Position numbers and translations under genes: made by a program
The notes under the pieces: model-generated
Told to the model about the DNA's origin: nothing
Database searches by the model: none
What the model saw: the letters and a program-made list of their open reading frames with translations, nothing else
Shown: piece by piece, positions 16,476 through 26,121 of the stretch
How positions within the stretch are numbered: position 1 is the stretch's first letter
How the letters are laid out: each line of letters begins with the position of its first letter
Origin: Candidatus Poseidoniaceae archaeon
Lineage (GTDB): Archaea > Thermoplasmatota > Poseidoniia > Poseidoniales > Poseidoniaceae
Assembly: GCA_028822845.1 (NCBI GenBank)
Contig: JAPKCS010000005.1
Coordinates: 1-64,000 of the forward strand
Reading direction: 5' to 3'
DNA: 64,000 bases

Positions 16476-17513
16476 TCAAACTTCGTCCCATGACTTCCAA
16501 TCGTTGTTGGATTGTTCTTTTGACTCGGTGCGTTTCAATGATTGGATTTTTGGTCGCTGTTCTGTGGTTTCGGGTGCGGTCGATGATTCGCTCGCACCTT
16601 CATCCCACGAGGCGATGGTTTTGGTGTTTGGATTTTTGATTGGTGCAACGGTTTGAGGTTTGGTCGGGCTGTCTGCAAAAGGATCGCTCACAACTTTCGA
16701 AGCCTGGTCGACATCGCCTCTCATCAACGCATAGACCTGTTCTGTGGTCAACAGGTTTCCACGCATCACGCTTTCCTTCCCATCGATGAACTCTTCTGTC
16801 TCAGAAAGTTCAGCATCGGCAAATGGTGCGTCGACTTTCGGTTGGAGTGGGTTTTCTCCGCGAGCGAAGGCGGCCACCATTTCCGGCGTGATTTCCGCGG
16901 CTTGGGTCATGGTGCCGTCAGGATTCATCATCACGACTGAGGTCGTCTTGCGGCTTGCTCGAGTCAGTCCCAAGACCACTGCGGCCAAAGGTAAAACGAA
17001 CAAACCAAGGCAGCATGAAGCGAATCCGAGCAAGAGCCCGGGGTTTGAAAAGGCAGCGTATTGGTAACGATCTGTGTGGACGAGGTACACTGTTTCATCG
17101 GCACAATCGTGGCCATCTTGGCAGGTGCTGTCCAGGGCATATTCGCCCTCTTCAGTGACGGTCCAACCACTCGTGATGAGGAATTGTGTTTTGTCGGTCG
17201 CCATTGGAATCCAATCAGATTTGCAAATCTTGTTCTCAAGGGCAGCATCGACTCGAGCGGAGCCTTCGATTTTGGTCAGGTTGAGGTCGACGTGGTTCTC
17301 ACCTTGTTCAGTGATGGCAAAGTAGCACCCAGGTTCGAGCAACGCAACTTCGCTTCCCTGGCCGGTGGCTTCGAGCGTGGCAACTTGCCGAGCGTCGTAG
17401 GCTTCATCGATGGTGTTTCCTTGGGCGTTGAGCAAAAACGCAGCTAAGACCAGCAGGAGTGCACCAACAATGGCCAATCGCACGGGCCAAGGATTGCGGG
17501 TGGGTGCGACCAT
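16476..17513 (-). CDS. Two-helix membrane protein with long cytosolic tail
   Basis: The start at 17513 (MVAPTRNPWPVRLAIVGALLLVLAAFLL) gives a membrane helix at about 11-30; the ORF-track start would place 46 charged residues before it and overlaps top6A. The 345-residue product has an ectodomain with cysteines (GCYF, NKICKSD, STCQDGHDCAD), a second helix at about 160-185, and a cytosolic tail of about 160 residues. The tail holds the short motif VMMNPDGTMTQ, acidic segments and an end rich in Ser/Thr/Lys. No known domain is seen. It is probably a membrane sensor or scaffold. Confidence 0.7.
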   Translation of the reverse strand: MVAPTRNPWPVRLAIVGALLLVLAAFLLNAQGNTIDEAYDARQVATLEATGQGSEVALLEPGCYFAITEQGENHVDLNLTKIEGSARVDAALENKICKSDWIPMATDKTQFLITSGWTVTEEGEYALDSTCQDGHDCADETVYLVHTDRYQYAAFSNPGLLLGFASCCLGLFVLPLAAVVLGLTRASRKTTSVVMMNPDGTMTQAAEITPEMVAAFARGENPLQPKVDAPFADAELSETEEFIDGKESVMRGNLLTTEQVYALMRGDVDQASKVVSDPFADSPTKPQTVAPIKNPNTKTIASWDEGASESSTAPETTEQRPKIQSLKRTESKEQSNNDWKSWDEV

Positions 17514-17550
17514 GAAGCCACCTCCCACTCTTCCCCAATGAATCCTCGCT

Positions 17551-18648
17551 TCAAGCCAAACCGAGTTCAGAGAGCTTCTCCGGGAGGTATGTTTCGGTGA
17601 CGAAATCAAGTCCGTACTTCGCCAATGATTGTTGTTCAGCCTTCTTTCCAAGTTCCAACATCATGTTGATTTGTTCTTGCCACCAACCGTCAGCGAATCT
17701 TGGATCTGTAAGTTCAGCCTTCAGTGCCTCAATGTCCTTCTTCGACAGGTCATCGTTTGGCAGATCGTAGGCGACAATGTCGTCGGCGGTGATGCCAAGA
17801 TAGGTTGCACTCGGTGTGGCAAGGTACTCAGAAATGTGAGCGGTCTTGATGGCACCATAGGCGATGGAGGCGAAGATACGGAACGACCACGGATCACCGT
17901 CGAGGAAGACGACGACAGGTAAGTCCCATTCTTCGCTCATGCGTTTCATGATCCGTCGAGTTGATCGAGCAGGTTGCCCCTTGAGGTGAAGCAAACCACA
18001 GCGGTATTGTTCATCGAACCCATTCTCAATCAACCGGTCGAACATACCACCGGTCTCGATGGCCATGATGAAATCAATGTCATGTTCGAGCAATTCGATC
18101 TTCTCTGCTTCAACGTTGTAAGGCACGCCGTAGCCGGAATCGCCAACATCGTCGCGGGCGTTAATGCGCATCCATTCGCCCCTTCTGTTTCGCTCACGTA
18201 GGGTGAGGTTCCCAATCATTCGCGCACCGTCTTCTTCAGGACGCAACTTGAAATCCTCACGCAGGCACTTTGTGACAATTTCCAAATCTTCTGCAAGGTT
18301 GTTGGAGTCATTCTGGCTGCCGAACTTTCCGAGCCCCCATGCCTCTGAAATGTAGTACATTTCTCTCAGGGTTGAAGATTTACCAGCGACGAGCATTTCC
18401 TCGATGAATTCAACGACGTGGAGCGCTCTTAGCAACTGTTTGGCTGAACCAAGGCTTGTCGCATCTCGGATGGACTGCTTTTTCCCGTATTTGTAGACGC
18501 CTAACTTTTTGTCAAATGCGATGTTGTTTTTGGTTCGTACGGGCAGCGTCATTGTCGGTGGTTCCCCTTTCACCATTCGATCGTACATCTCTCCGACGAT
18601 CAGGTGCATGGCTGCTTTGGTCTCTTCAGGTGTGTGACGGCGCGTCAT
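17551..18648 (-). CDS. top6A: DNA topoisomerase VI subunit A
   Basis: The product has 365 residues from the ATG at 18648 (the TTG at 18651 is the ORF-track start). It is the DNA-cleaving subunit of topoisomerase VI, related to Spo11. The catalytic tyrosine lies in LREMYYISEAWG (near residue 97). The Toprim domain shows the glutamate in MAIETGGMFDRL (near 205) and the acidic pair in VVFLDGDPWSF (near 255). The length is usual for the family. The ATG overlaps the top6B stop by one base (TGATG), so translation is coupled and the subunits are made in equal amounts. The heterotetramer relaxes and decatenates DNA with ATP. Confidence 0.97.
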   Translation of the reverse strand: MTRRHTPEETKAAMHLIVGEMYDRMVKGEPPTMTLPVRTKNNIAFDKKLGVYKYGKKQSIRDATSLGSAKQLLRALHVVEFIEEMLVAGKSSTLREMYYISEAWGLGKFGSQNDSNNLAEDLEIVTKCLREDFKLRPEEDGARMIGNLTLRERNRRGEWMRINARDDVGDSGYGVPYNVEAEKIELLEHDIDFIMAIETGGMFDRLIENGFDEQYRCGLLHLKGQPARSTRRIMKRMSEEWDLPVVVFLDGDPWSFRIFASIAYGAIKTAHISEYLATPSATYLGITADDIVAYDLPNDDLSKKDIEALKAELTDPRFADGWWQEQINMMLELGKKAEQQSLAKYGLDFVTETYLPEKLSELGLA

Positions 18649-20726
18649 CAAGCCTCACCTCCAAACAAGGTGGTTTGGCCACTCGGAGGGGCCACTGCGG
18701 GTTCGCCAAGTGGTTCATTTGGTTCATACTCCTCTTCATCTTCATCCTCGTCTTCATCCTCATCTTCGGATGAATTGTGAGTGAGCACCTGTTCGAGGCG
18801 TCTGATTTCTTCGAGGAACTTTTCATCCATTTTGCTGGCTCCAATCACATCTTGTGAGCCGCGGAAGAAGATGTCAGTTTCCGTCCAATCGCCTCGTTCA
18901 AGGTTGCTAAGGCTGTAAGAGATGACTGTTTTCTCACCTGGCTGCAATGATTCAAGCTTCCACGCCCACACACCCGTTGCTTCCTTTCGCCCACCGGTGT
19001 CATTGTTGATCATGGTGCCTCCAGACTTTTCGGGCCATGTTGCAAGAATGGTGTAAGCCCTGACCCGGGTGGTGTAATTGAACAAGGTGATCGCAACATC
19101 GGTTTGTTTTGTTTCCTTATTCCACACGGTTTCCGTTTCAGAAATCACCGCTGACATGATTTTGGTGATGGAGCCAGACAAATCTGGAACCGGCTTTCCA
19201 AGAATATCGGCAGATTTCTTAGCGATGGCTGGAAGAATGTCGTTGATGAGTTCGAATTTTTCCTTGGTTTTTGCCATCTTTTTCTTCCTTTCCAAGTGCT
19301 TCCGCAAGCCTCTGCCCATCTCGAGCATTGCTTTGCGGGCTTCTTCGATCACTTCGGCGTTGTCAGCCAATGCTTCCTTTGCTTCTGAAGTGAATTGAAC
19401 GTTGGTGCTTGCAAGGTGAACCAAGATGGCAGCGGGGCCTTTTGGCACCCCTTTGGCACCAGGTTGGTCGAGGCCATATTGTCGCCAATCAACGCTTTCA
19501 ATCGCCTTTGTCAACAGGCAGCCGCCTTGTTGGTACATCAATGGGACGCGGTTTGCAAACCGTAGAATCTCAACCGGTTTGTCAGCAGGCATGTTGCCAC
19601 CAAAAATGAGGCCAACTTCAACTTGGTACGGGTTCCCTTGGGTCACTTCTGGTGCCCGTGTCAGCGTTGCTATGAACCGAGAGTCAATGGTTTTCGACAA
19701 TCCCTTTTTGATGAGCAGTTCTTCGATGGGAGAAAGGCAATTTGTAGGCGGATTAAGCAGTTTGACAGGCTTCCCATTGACCAAACGTTCTCCTTGGAAC
19801 GCTTCCAAGAGTGCGCGAATTTGATCGGGGTTCATCGATTTCGGTTTCGTCTTTTCATCAACGTCCGCGGCCACACAAAGTTCCTTGCTGGCTCTGGCAG
19901 AAACGCCTGAGAAGTTCATTCGCAAGAACACGGTCAAACGGGAATCTGTTGATTCAGAAGTCATGCGCTGAAGTTGCCCCAATTCAATGCCATGAGGATG
20001 TGGCTTGATGGCTTCAACCTTGGTTGGCAGTCGCTCAGTCACGCGAGGCCAATGATGCACTTCGCCATCAGGGTCGGTGAAGGTGATCTGGGCGTGAGGG
20101 TTGACGATGCTTGTCATTCGAAGGTATTGCCAAACGCTTTGCCGTCCTTTCTGATACTTCGCCTTCAACTGAGCCGTCACTTCAGTGCCGTGCTCTTTAG
20201 CGGAACCGTCAGCATTGTACCACATTTCACGCCCTTGGTTTGCTTTCGTAGCCTTGTTCTTTCGGGTGTCGAGGCCAATGTCAACGACAGCGGCTGTTGG
20301 CTCACTTGCAATCTTCGACCGAACATGCGTTGTTCGACCGGTTGTTAATTGACAGTACATGACGACCCCGGTGATTCCAATCCCCTGCTGCCCTCTCGAT
20401 TGTCGAATGGCGTGGAACCGAGAACCGAACAGCAACTGTCCAAACACCTTCTCGATGCTCTTCTGAGGAATGCCAGGCCCGTTGTCTTCGACGATGAGTT
20501 TGACGATGTCTTTCTTTACATCCATTTTTTCGATGGCCACGTTGATCGTTGGAAGAATACGCGCTTCTTCACAGGCATCCAGTGCGTTATCGACGGCTTC
20601 TTTCACTGCGGTGATGAGGGATCTGGCAAGGGAGTCGAATCCAAGAAAGTGCTTGTTTTTCTCGAAAAACTCAGAAATTGCAACTTGCTTTTGATTCGAT
20701 GCGAGTTTCTCTGCGATTCCAGTCAT
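18648..20726 (-). CDS. top6B: DNA topoisomerase VI subunit B
   Basis: The ATG at 20726 ([31 protein letters not shown]) matches the family N-terminus and is preceded by GGAGGA 8 bases upstream; the ORF track adds 17 residues. The product has 692 residues. The GHKL ATP-binding fold shows [14 protein letters not shown] (about 42-55), [10 protein letters not shown] (near 77) and GQQGIGITG (near 110). The H2TH and transducer regions follow, with the switch lysine probably in [15 protein letters not shown]. The last 60 residues hold a Glu/Asp-rich run and a Pro/Gly tail, beyond the usual domain. A promoter-like GGATTAAGTACC lies upstream. It pairs with top6A in one operon. Confidence 0.97.
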   Translation of the reverse strand: MTGIAEKLASNQKQVAISEFFEKNKHFLGFDSLARSLITAVKEAVDNALDACEEARILPTINVAIEKMDVKKDIVKLIVEDNGPGIPQKSIEKVFGQLLFGSRFHAIRQSRGQQGIGITGVVMYCQLTTGRTTHVRSKIASEPTAAVVDIGLDTRKNKATKANQGREMWYNADGSAKEHGTEVTAQLKAKYQKGRQSVWQYLRMTSIVNPHAQITFTDPDGEVHHWPRVTERLPTKVEAIKPHPHGIELGQLQRMTSESTDSRLTVFLRMNFSGVSARASKELCVAADVDEKTKPKSMNPDQIRALLEAFQGERLVNGKPVKLLNPPTNCLSPIEELLIKKGLSKTIDSRFIATLTRAPEVTQGNPYQVEVGLIFGGNMPADKPVEILRFANRVPLMYQQGGCLLTKAIESVDWRQYGLDQPGAKGVPKGPAAILVHLASTNVQFTSEAKEALADNAEVIEEARKAMLEMGRGLRKHLERKKKMAKTKEKFELINDILPAIAKKSADILGKPVPDLSGSITKIMSAVISETETVWNKETKQTDVAITLFNYTTRVRAYTILATWPEKSGGTMINNDTGGRKEATGVWAWKLESLQPGEKTVISYSLSNLERGDWTETDIFFRGSQDVIGASKMDEKFLEEIRRLEQVLTHNSSEDEDEDEDEDEEEYEPNEPLGEPAVAPPSGQTTLFGGEA

Positions 20727-20801
20727 GAGGCCAATCCTCCACCACGGTCCTCCTTCGTCCGGATGACGAAGGGCCAATGATGTTCTCAGTGGTTCTCCGA
20801 C

Positions 20802-20813
20802 GGTACTTAATCC
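20802..20813 (-). promoter_or_regulatory. TATA-like box for top6BA
   Basis: On the minus strand GGATTAAGTACC precedes the top6B ATG (20726) by 75 bases, or an upstream in-frame ATG (20777) by 24 bases. The latter would fit a leaderless start. The ribosome binding site and homology favour 20726. Confidence 0.45.
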
Positions 20814-20952
20814 CTAAGATTGCTTGAGGTTGAACAATCCCCTTTCTCAAAGGGTTCCCGCTGACACGAACGGGTCGTCCAGCAGCTGGCCAAGGCGTGG
20901 AGAAAGAAAGGGCATGACAAATGGTTAAGAGAAACGGCGGTGTGCTGAAATC

Positions 20953-21408
20953 ATGGCAGAAATTTTTCCTACAATCACTGGAAAAAATTTGAACAAACAG
21001 GTCACAGCCATCCCCGATGATTTTTCAGAGCAACCGCTGATCGTGATTGCAGCCTTCCAGCGCTGGCATCAGAACCTTGTCGATGAATCAATGGAAAATC
21101 TTGACAAAATGAACATGAACGACACCCACACGGTCATCGAGTTGCCCGTGATAAAAAAATCCTCAATGCTTCAGAGGATGCGCTTGGACGGACTGATGCG
21201 GGCAGCAATTTCAGACTTCGGCGTTCGTCAACGCACCATCACGGTTTACCTTGACAAACAAGCGTTCAGGGACAGCCTCAACATCCCAAACGAAGATACA
21301 ATGTATTGGTTCGTGGTCGATCACACCACCAAAAGCATTCTTTTGAGAGGATCAGGCATTATGACTCCAGAGGACATACGTCAAATCAAAACTCGAACGG
21401 TTGCTTGA
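20953..21408 (+). CDS. Thioredoxin-fold-like protein lacking the CxxC motif
   Basis: The product has 151 residues. The start FPTITGKNLNKQVTAIPDDFSEQPLIVIAAFQRWHQNLVDE resembles thioredoxin-like proteins of the ATP10/AhpC-TSA neighbourhood: target segment, strand, then helix. The later IPNEDTMYWFVVDHTTKSILLRGSGIMTPEDIRQIK matches the end of such folds. There is no cysteine pair at the active site, so it is not a disulfide reductase. ATP10 relatives help assemble membrane ATP synthases. That role here is only a guess. A GGTTAAGAG element lies about 25 bases upstream of the ATG. Confidence 0.5.
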   Translation: MAEIFPTITGKNLNKQVTAIPDDFSEQPLIVIAAFQRWHQNLVDESMENLDKMNMNDTHTVIELPVIKKSSMLQRMRLDGLMRAAISDFGVRQRTITVYLDKQAFRDSLNIPNEDTMYWFVVDHTTKSILLRGSGIMTPEDIRQIKTRTVA

Positions 21409-21451
21409 TTGCTGCTCAAGTCTGTAAGAGCAGCGCCAAAAGCCCGTTTGC

Positions 21452-23440
21452 TCAAGCAAACAATCCAGTGCGCCACGAGGTAATCACGCCAGTGAACGCA
21501 GAAGCAGCCACAGTGAGTGGGCTAGCAAGGTACAGTTTACCCGGTCCTGAGCGGCCCTGGAAGTTTCGGTTGATTGCTGAAACGGTGACTTGTTCTGGGG
21601 TGATGGAGACGCCAGGGCCCGCACCAATGCAGGCGCCGCATCCCGGATCGATGAGGTTGACACCAACGCGACCGAACAAATCGTGCCATCCTTTGTCGAC
21701 GGCCAATTGCTTTACGGGGCCAGACCCGTATTGAATGAAGAATTCCACACCTTCCTTGACGACCAAGCCTGCGTCTTCCGCAGCTTGACAGACTTGTGCG
21801 TAGTAGGCAATGTCATCTTCTTTTCCAGCAGTGCACGACCCACCATAGGCGATGTCAATTTCGACCTGGCCAATATCGGCGATGTCCGCTCCATTTGTTG
21901 GATCGCTTGGAATACCTTCGTCAGGGTTGCCTGGGTGGGCGACCATTGGTTTGATCTCATCGAGGTTGATGACGTGGACCCCACCGGTGTACTCAGCGCC
22001 TTCATCAGGTGCGACAGCGAGTGCCTTTTGTTCTTCTCGAACGAGGTGAGGTTGCGCTTTAAGCATCCAATCGAACAGCGAATCATCAGCTTCGCAAATA
22101 CCAGTTCTGCCAGAGCATTCCGTGGCCATGTTGCACAGAGTGGCTCGCTCGTCGACCGACAGGCTTGCAAGTCCAGAGCCACCAAACTCCATGCTTCGGT
22201 TGAGGGTTAATTCCTCTCGAGCGTGATCTGCTAAGATAAACAAGATGACGTCCTTTGCCGTGCAGCCATCTCGGAGGTGACCAACGAGTTCAAACCGAAT
22301 TGATTCAGGGACCTTGACAAAGGTGAATCCAGCACTCACAAGGTTGGCGTACTCAGTGGCGCCAACACCCCAAGTGAGGGCATTGGAAGCCCCACCCATG
22401 CAGGTGTGCGAATCAGTGGCTTGGATGAAATCACCCACTTCGATGAATTCTTCACGGGCCACTTGGTGACAAATACCGGGTGAAACACCATTTTTAGCAG
22501 AGTAGTCTCGTACACCAGTGTGCTTCTGGAAGGCCACTTGTAAGTCGCGCAAGGTCTGAACCTTGTCCATAAACGGTACGAATTTTGGATTGTGGTGGGC
22601 GTAGAGCAAGTGGTCTTCAAACACAGCAAACTTGGCTGGGTTGAGCAAGGTGTATGCTTCGCCGTATTCTTCTCCGAGGAAGGTGTGAACCTGTGCAGTG
22701 GTGAACTCATGCGAGTACCCACCTTGGACTTGGGCGATGACTGGGTCATCAGGCTTGACGCACTGGCCTTCAGCTTGGCCAACGAGGTTCCGGGCGATGA
22801 TTTTCTCAGCCATGGTCATCGGGCGAGGCGGCGTGTCCATTGGCGGCAGGACGATCTCCTTGCTCTTGAGCGCCTTTGCAAAGGGAAACAAACCACCCTT
22901 CTCGAGGATGATCTGGGTGACTTCATCGTAGCGAGACGTGAATGCTTCCAGTTCGATGTGTTCACCGTTTTGCAAACGCTCGAGCATGGCATGGGTGCCC
23001 ATGAGTTGGCCGAGGTTGATGTTGTTGCGTTCGTGGATTGGGGCAAAAGACGCTGCAATCACGATGTTGATCCCTGCCCAACGTTCGCACTGGGCAGCGG
23101 TTTCCCGAGAGGAACCAGTCCCTTTTCGTTGGCCAGATACAATGACTTCGAAGTTGCCATTTTTGAGAGCGTTCTCGTTGAAGACGCGAAGGCCATTGTG
23201 CATGAGTCCTGCATAGGCATTTTTGGCAATCTCAGCCGGGTCGTGGTCGAAACAAACCCAAGCGGGCGTCATGACATCGGTGTTGATATCGTCTAACAAT
23301 TCCTCAACGGTCAAGTCCTCCATTCTCAAATCGAGGCCGTCATAGAGTTGACGCCTGATCAAATCGAGGTCCTTGGTAAGGAATAAAACCCGTTTCCCGG
23401 GCCCGAGGGCAACTTTTTCAGGGGGCCAATTTGTTCGCAT
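21452..23440 (-). CDS. Aconitase/isopropylmalate dehydratase family enzyme, swivel domain first
   Basis: The product has 662 residues and is a [4Fe-4S] hydro-lyase isomerase. The order of domains is unusual. The swivel (LeuD-like) domain comes first: VSGQRKGTGSSRETAAQCERWAGINIVIAASFAPIHERNNINLG (about 100-150). The catalytic LeuC-like core follows. Cluster cysteines are visible in ATDSHTCMGGA (near 345) and PGCGACIGAG (near 598), and the substrate region NRNFQGR (near 620) is intact. LeuC and LeuD are usually separate, and AcnA has the swivel last. AcnB has swivel before core but with an additional HEAT domain. It may isomerise citrate, isopropylmalate or homocitrate, and the related dehydrogenase is at 37707. 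GAGGGGGAAAG precedes the ATG at 23440. Confidence 0.9.
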   Translation of the reverse strand: MRTNWPPEKVALGPGKRVLFLTKDLDLIRRQLYDGLDLRMEDLTVEELLDDINTDVMTPAWVCFDHDPAEIAKNAYAGLMHNGLRVFNENALKNGNFEVIVSGQRKGTGSSRETAAQCERWAGINIVIAASFAPIHERNNINLGQLMGTHAMLERLQNGEHIELEAFTSRYDEVTQIILEKGGLFPFAKALKSKEIVLPPMDTPPRPMTMAEKIIARNLVGQAEGQCVKPDDPVIAQVQGGYSHEFTTAQVHTFLGEEYGEAYTLLNPAKFAVFEDHLLYAHHNPKFVPFMDKVQTLRDLQVAFQKHTGVRDYSAKNGVSPGICHQVAREEFIEVGDFIQATDSHTCMGGASNALTWGVGATEYANLVSAGFTFVKVPESIRFELVGHLRDGCTAKDVILFILADHAREELTLNRSMEFGGSGLASLSVDERATLCNMATECSGRTGICEADDSLFDWMLKAQPHLVREEQKALAVAPDEGAEYTGGVHVINLDEIKPMVAHPGNPDEGIPSDPTNGADIADIGQVEIDIAYGGSCTAGKEDDIAYYAQVCQAAEDAGLVVKEGVEFFIQYGSGPVKQLAVDKGWHDLFGRVGVNLIDPGCGACIGAGPGVSITPEQVTVSAINRNFQGRSGPGKLYLASPLTVAASAFTGVITSWRTGLFA

Positions 23441-23605
23441 CTTTCCCCCTCAATTAGAAACACAAGCCAAGCGGATATAATCGGTTCGGGCGCTTGCCAT
23501 GCCTGATAGTTCGGCGAATGGGACGCATATCGCGTATATGTGGCGCGATTATGACTGGATTCCGCAGTTTACTCCCGTTTTACGGAGGTCTGTTCTGGCT
23601 CAATG

Positions 23606-23613
23606 TTTAAATA
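23606..23613 (+). promoter_or_regulatory. TATA box of the TFB gene
   Basis: TTTAAATA lies 80 bases before the tfb ATG at 23693. It is immediately followed by an inverted repeat (23615-23633), suggesting a regulated promoter with a leader of about 50-55 bases. Confidence 0.55.
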
Positions 23614-23614
23614 C

Positions 23615-23633
23615 TATAGTCAAGGCGACTATA
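23615..23633. promoter_or_regulatory. Perfect inverted repeat TATAGTC-AAGGC-GACTATA, candidate operator
   Basis: The 7-base arms match exactly around a 5-base centre. It sits just downstream of the TATA box and near the expected transcription start, where a bound repressor would block initiation. Confidence 0.55.
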
Positions 23634-23692
23634 TCAAGGTTCTCCTAGCAAGTTGAGTTTTTGCTCGACAAGGAGGCGCATGAGGGATACAG

Positions 23693-24619
23693 ATGGATGA
23701 ACAGCAAGTAGAAGATATCGTGAAGTGCGGCGACTGCGGAAGTCGTAATTTAACCCGTGACGAAACCCGCGGTGAAGTGGTCTGTGAAGACTGCGGCCTG
23801 GTGCTGGAAGACAACGTTATCGATCAAGGCGCAGAATGGCGTGTGTTCTCCCCAGAACAAGGCGACCAAAGAGCCCGAACTGGTGCTCCAATGACCGTCA
23901 TGCTCCACGACAAAGGATTGTCCACGGACATCGACTGGCAGAACAAGGACTACTCTGGAAAGACCATCAATTCCCGATACCGATCTCAATTTTACCGCAT
24001 GAGGAAATGGCAGAAGCGAAGCCGTGTCAGCAATGCTACCGAACGAAACTTGGCCATGGCTTTGGCTGAACTCGATCGAATGGCAAGCCGTCTGGAACTT
24101 CCAAAGTCTGTTCGTGAAGCAGCAGCCGTGAATTACAAGAAAGCGGTCGACAAGCGTTTGATCCGTGGTCGTTCAATCGAAGGTGTCGCAGCAGCATCTC
24201 TGTACGCAGCTTGCCGCCAATGTGGTGTACCACGTACACTCGATGAAATCGGACAAGCCTCGAGAACCGGGCGCAAGGAAATCGGACGTACCTACCGTTT
24301 CATGGTCCGAGAACTCAAGATGAAAATCATGCCAACAGGGCCTGAAGACTACATCTCCCGATTCTGTTCAGGCTTAGGCTTGGATGCTGAAGTGGAAGCA
24401 AAAGCCTACGAATTGATCAAGGCAGCTCAAGAAAAGGAATTGACGAGCGGCCGTGGACCAACAGGAATTGCAGCCTCGATCATCTACATCGCTTCCGTGC
24501 TCTGTGGCAAGCGCCGCACTCAACGAGAAGTCGCAGAAGTTGCAGGTGTCACAGAAGTGACCATCCGAAATCGATACAAGGAACTGATTCAGAACCTGAA
24601 CATCGAACTCGATATTTGA
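23693..24619 (+). CDS. tfb: Transcription initiation factor IIB (TFB)
   Basis: The product has 308 residues. The N-terminal zinc ribbon is CGDCGSRN...CEDCG (about residues 11-32), followed by the B-finger/linker segment ([30 protein letters not shown]). The two cyclin-like repeats (about 110-200 and 205-300) contain [19 protein letters not shown] and [38 protein letters not shown], the latter with the promoter-contacting helix-turn-helix. It recruits RNA polymerase to TBP-bound promoters. The AAGGAGG ribosome site (23670) is 16 bases from this ATG but close to another ATG at 23680, which opens a 6-codon ORF ending in the overlapping GATGGATGA. Confidence 0.97.
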   Translation: MDEQQVEDIVKCGDCGSRNLTRDETRGEVVCEDCGLVLEDNVIDQGAEWRVFSPEQGDQRARTGAPMTVMLHDKGLSTDIDWQNKDYSGKTINSRYRSQFYRMRKWQKRSRVSNATERNLAMALAELDRMASRLELPKSVREAAAVNYKKAVDKRLIRGRSIEGVAAASLYAACRQCGVPRTLDEIGQASRTGRKEIGRTYRFMVRELKMKIMPTGPEDYISRFCSGLGLDAEVEAKAYELIKAAQEKELTSGRGPTGIAASIIYIASVLCGKRRTQREVAEVAGVTEVTIRNRYKELIQNLNIELDI

Positions 24620-24655
24620 GCAGTATGCACACCGCTCTAAACTGGAGGGTAGGGT

Positions 24656-26119
24656 ATGAGTAAACCACGCAATAAATTGTCTGAAGTTACGTTTGAAGCG
24701 GTTGCCCGAGGGCTGACTGCAGCGCTTGAGCGTGGCACACAATCATGGCCATTGCCTGCACCTCCGATTTCCGATCCCGACTTCCCACCTCTCCCACCCA
24801 AGTCTCCTCAATCATTGATTGATCAGGCCACAGGACTGCTTCAGGTCGACCGAGGCATGTTTGAACGCAACCTCAACACGGTCGTCGACTTGATTGTCCC
24901 TCACCGGATGAACCTCAGCGACGACCCATACGAAGTCCATGAACGGTGGTTGAAAAAGCGCGTTCCGCAAGTTGCAGAACGCCTTCTGTTCGCCATCGCC
25001 ACCGATTGGCTTTCTCAAGCCTTCGATCAGCAAGCACCCAACGTCGATCGCTGGTGGCTCGCTGTTGCTCTGGTCAACGGTCTTTCGACAGTGCCGAGAG
25101 GACAATCAGTTCACCAAGGCTACCACTTGGTGGAATCAATCGCCCTCGCTGAGCGCCCCGGTACCTGGCACACACAACCAGACACCGGCCCTCATCAAAT
25201 GGAATGGAATCCCCATGCATTCCTCCCTCGCCAAGGTGGAGTTGTTGCACATGATGTTGGTGTTGAAGCCGCAGTGTGGCTGCTCACTCGATTGGAGAAT
25301 GGTCCGCTTGAACGCCGCCTTCTGCTCATGGAGTGGACGCGCCTTCTGCTCCAACGTCCGAACCTCATCGAACCGCTTGGTATCGATCAAATTCTCATGC
25401 GTCGCGCCCTTGATCCGGAAGCAGAAGTTGCTTCCAGAGTGTGCCTCTGCCTGGCCAAGGCCATCGAGTATGACCGCGATGTCGGGCTTGCTCTTGCCCA
25501 ACGCCTTCACACCAGAACCGAGATTTTGATTCGCCGAGGTATGGCAGATGTTCTCACCCGTTTGTTCCGAAGACTCACTTGGGATGCAGTGCCATTTTTG
25601 GATGCCATGCTCAAGGATGAAGACGAAGGCGTTCTTGCTGCAGCGAGTTCCACAGTGGGCGATTTGCGGTTCCTCGATGTTGAAAAGTGGGCTGATACGA
25701 TGGCGGAATTATCCAAGCATCCACTGCCTGTTGTTCGTCGAAACCTCGTGCCTTTCCTGCGCGATTACCTCGAGCAATTCTCAGATGATCAACGTGGAAT
25801 TCTCCCCATGCTTTGGGTTGACGGCGACGAAGTCGTTCGTTCCAGAATGCGTGAATTATTGATGCGAATGGAAGAGGTAGCACCCGATCATTTTGCAGCA
25901 CGCTTAACCGATTTCATACGCCAAGGTTGCGACCTTGAATCTCTTTGGGCTCCTTTGGCGGTTCGTCGACCTGAACGATGTGAGGCTTGGCAGGCTTTCC
26001 TCAAAGGCGAAGGCGAGCAACCCAAGCTCCCAGAACGTCCGCCACCAGCGGAAAATATTCTTGACGGCGACATTGCTGCAAACGGACAAGTCGATCAGGA
26101 ACTCGGTTTCTTAGATTGA
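24656..26119 (+). CDS. Helical-repeat (HEAT-like) protein of unknown function
   Basis: The product has 487 residues with no membrane segment. The ATG at 24656 has GGAGGGTAGGG just upstream and lies 36 bases after tfb, so cotranscription is possible. After a Pro-rich N-terminal part, residues about 200-440 show repeated amphipathic helices of HEAT type, for example LLTRLENGPLERRLLLMEWTRLLLQRP, EAEVASRVCLCLAKAIEYD and DEDEGVLAAASSTVGDLRFLD. Such solenoids bind proteins or nucleic acids. The N-terminal 200 residues also look helical. The last 40 residues are Pro-rich and acidic. I do not recognise the family. Confidence 0.7.
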   Translation: MSKPRNKLSEVTFEAVARGLTAALERGTQSWPLPAPPISDPDFPPLPPKSPQSLIDQATGLLQVDRGMFERNLNTVVDLIVPHRMNLSDDPYEVHERWLKKRVPQVAERLLFAIATDWLSQAFDQQAPNVDRWWLAVALVNGLSTVPRGQSVHQGYHLVESIALAERPGTWHTQPDTGPHQMEWNPHAFLPRQGGVVAHDVGVEAAVWLLTRLENGPLERRLLLMEWTRLLLQRPNLIEPLGIDQILMRRALDPEAEVASRVCLCLAKAIEYDRDVGLALAQRLHTRTEILIRRGMADVLTRLFRRLTWDAVPFLDAMLKDEDEGVLAAASSTVGDLRFLDVEKWADTMAELSKHPLPVVRRNLVPFLRDYLEQFSDDQRGILPMLWVDGDEVVRSRMRELLMRMEEVAPDHFAARLTDFIRQGCDLESLWAPLAVRRPERCEAWQAFLKGEGEQPKLPERPPPAENILDGDIAANGQVDQELGFLD

Positions 26120-26121
26120 AC

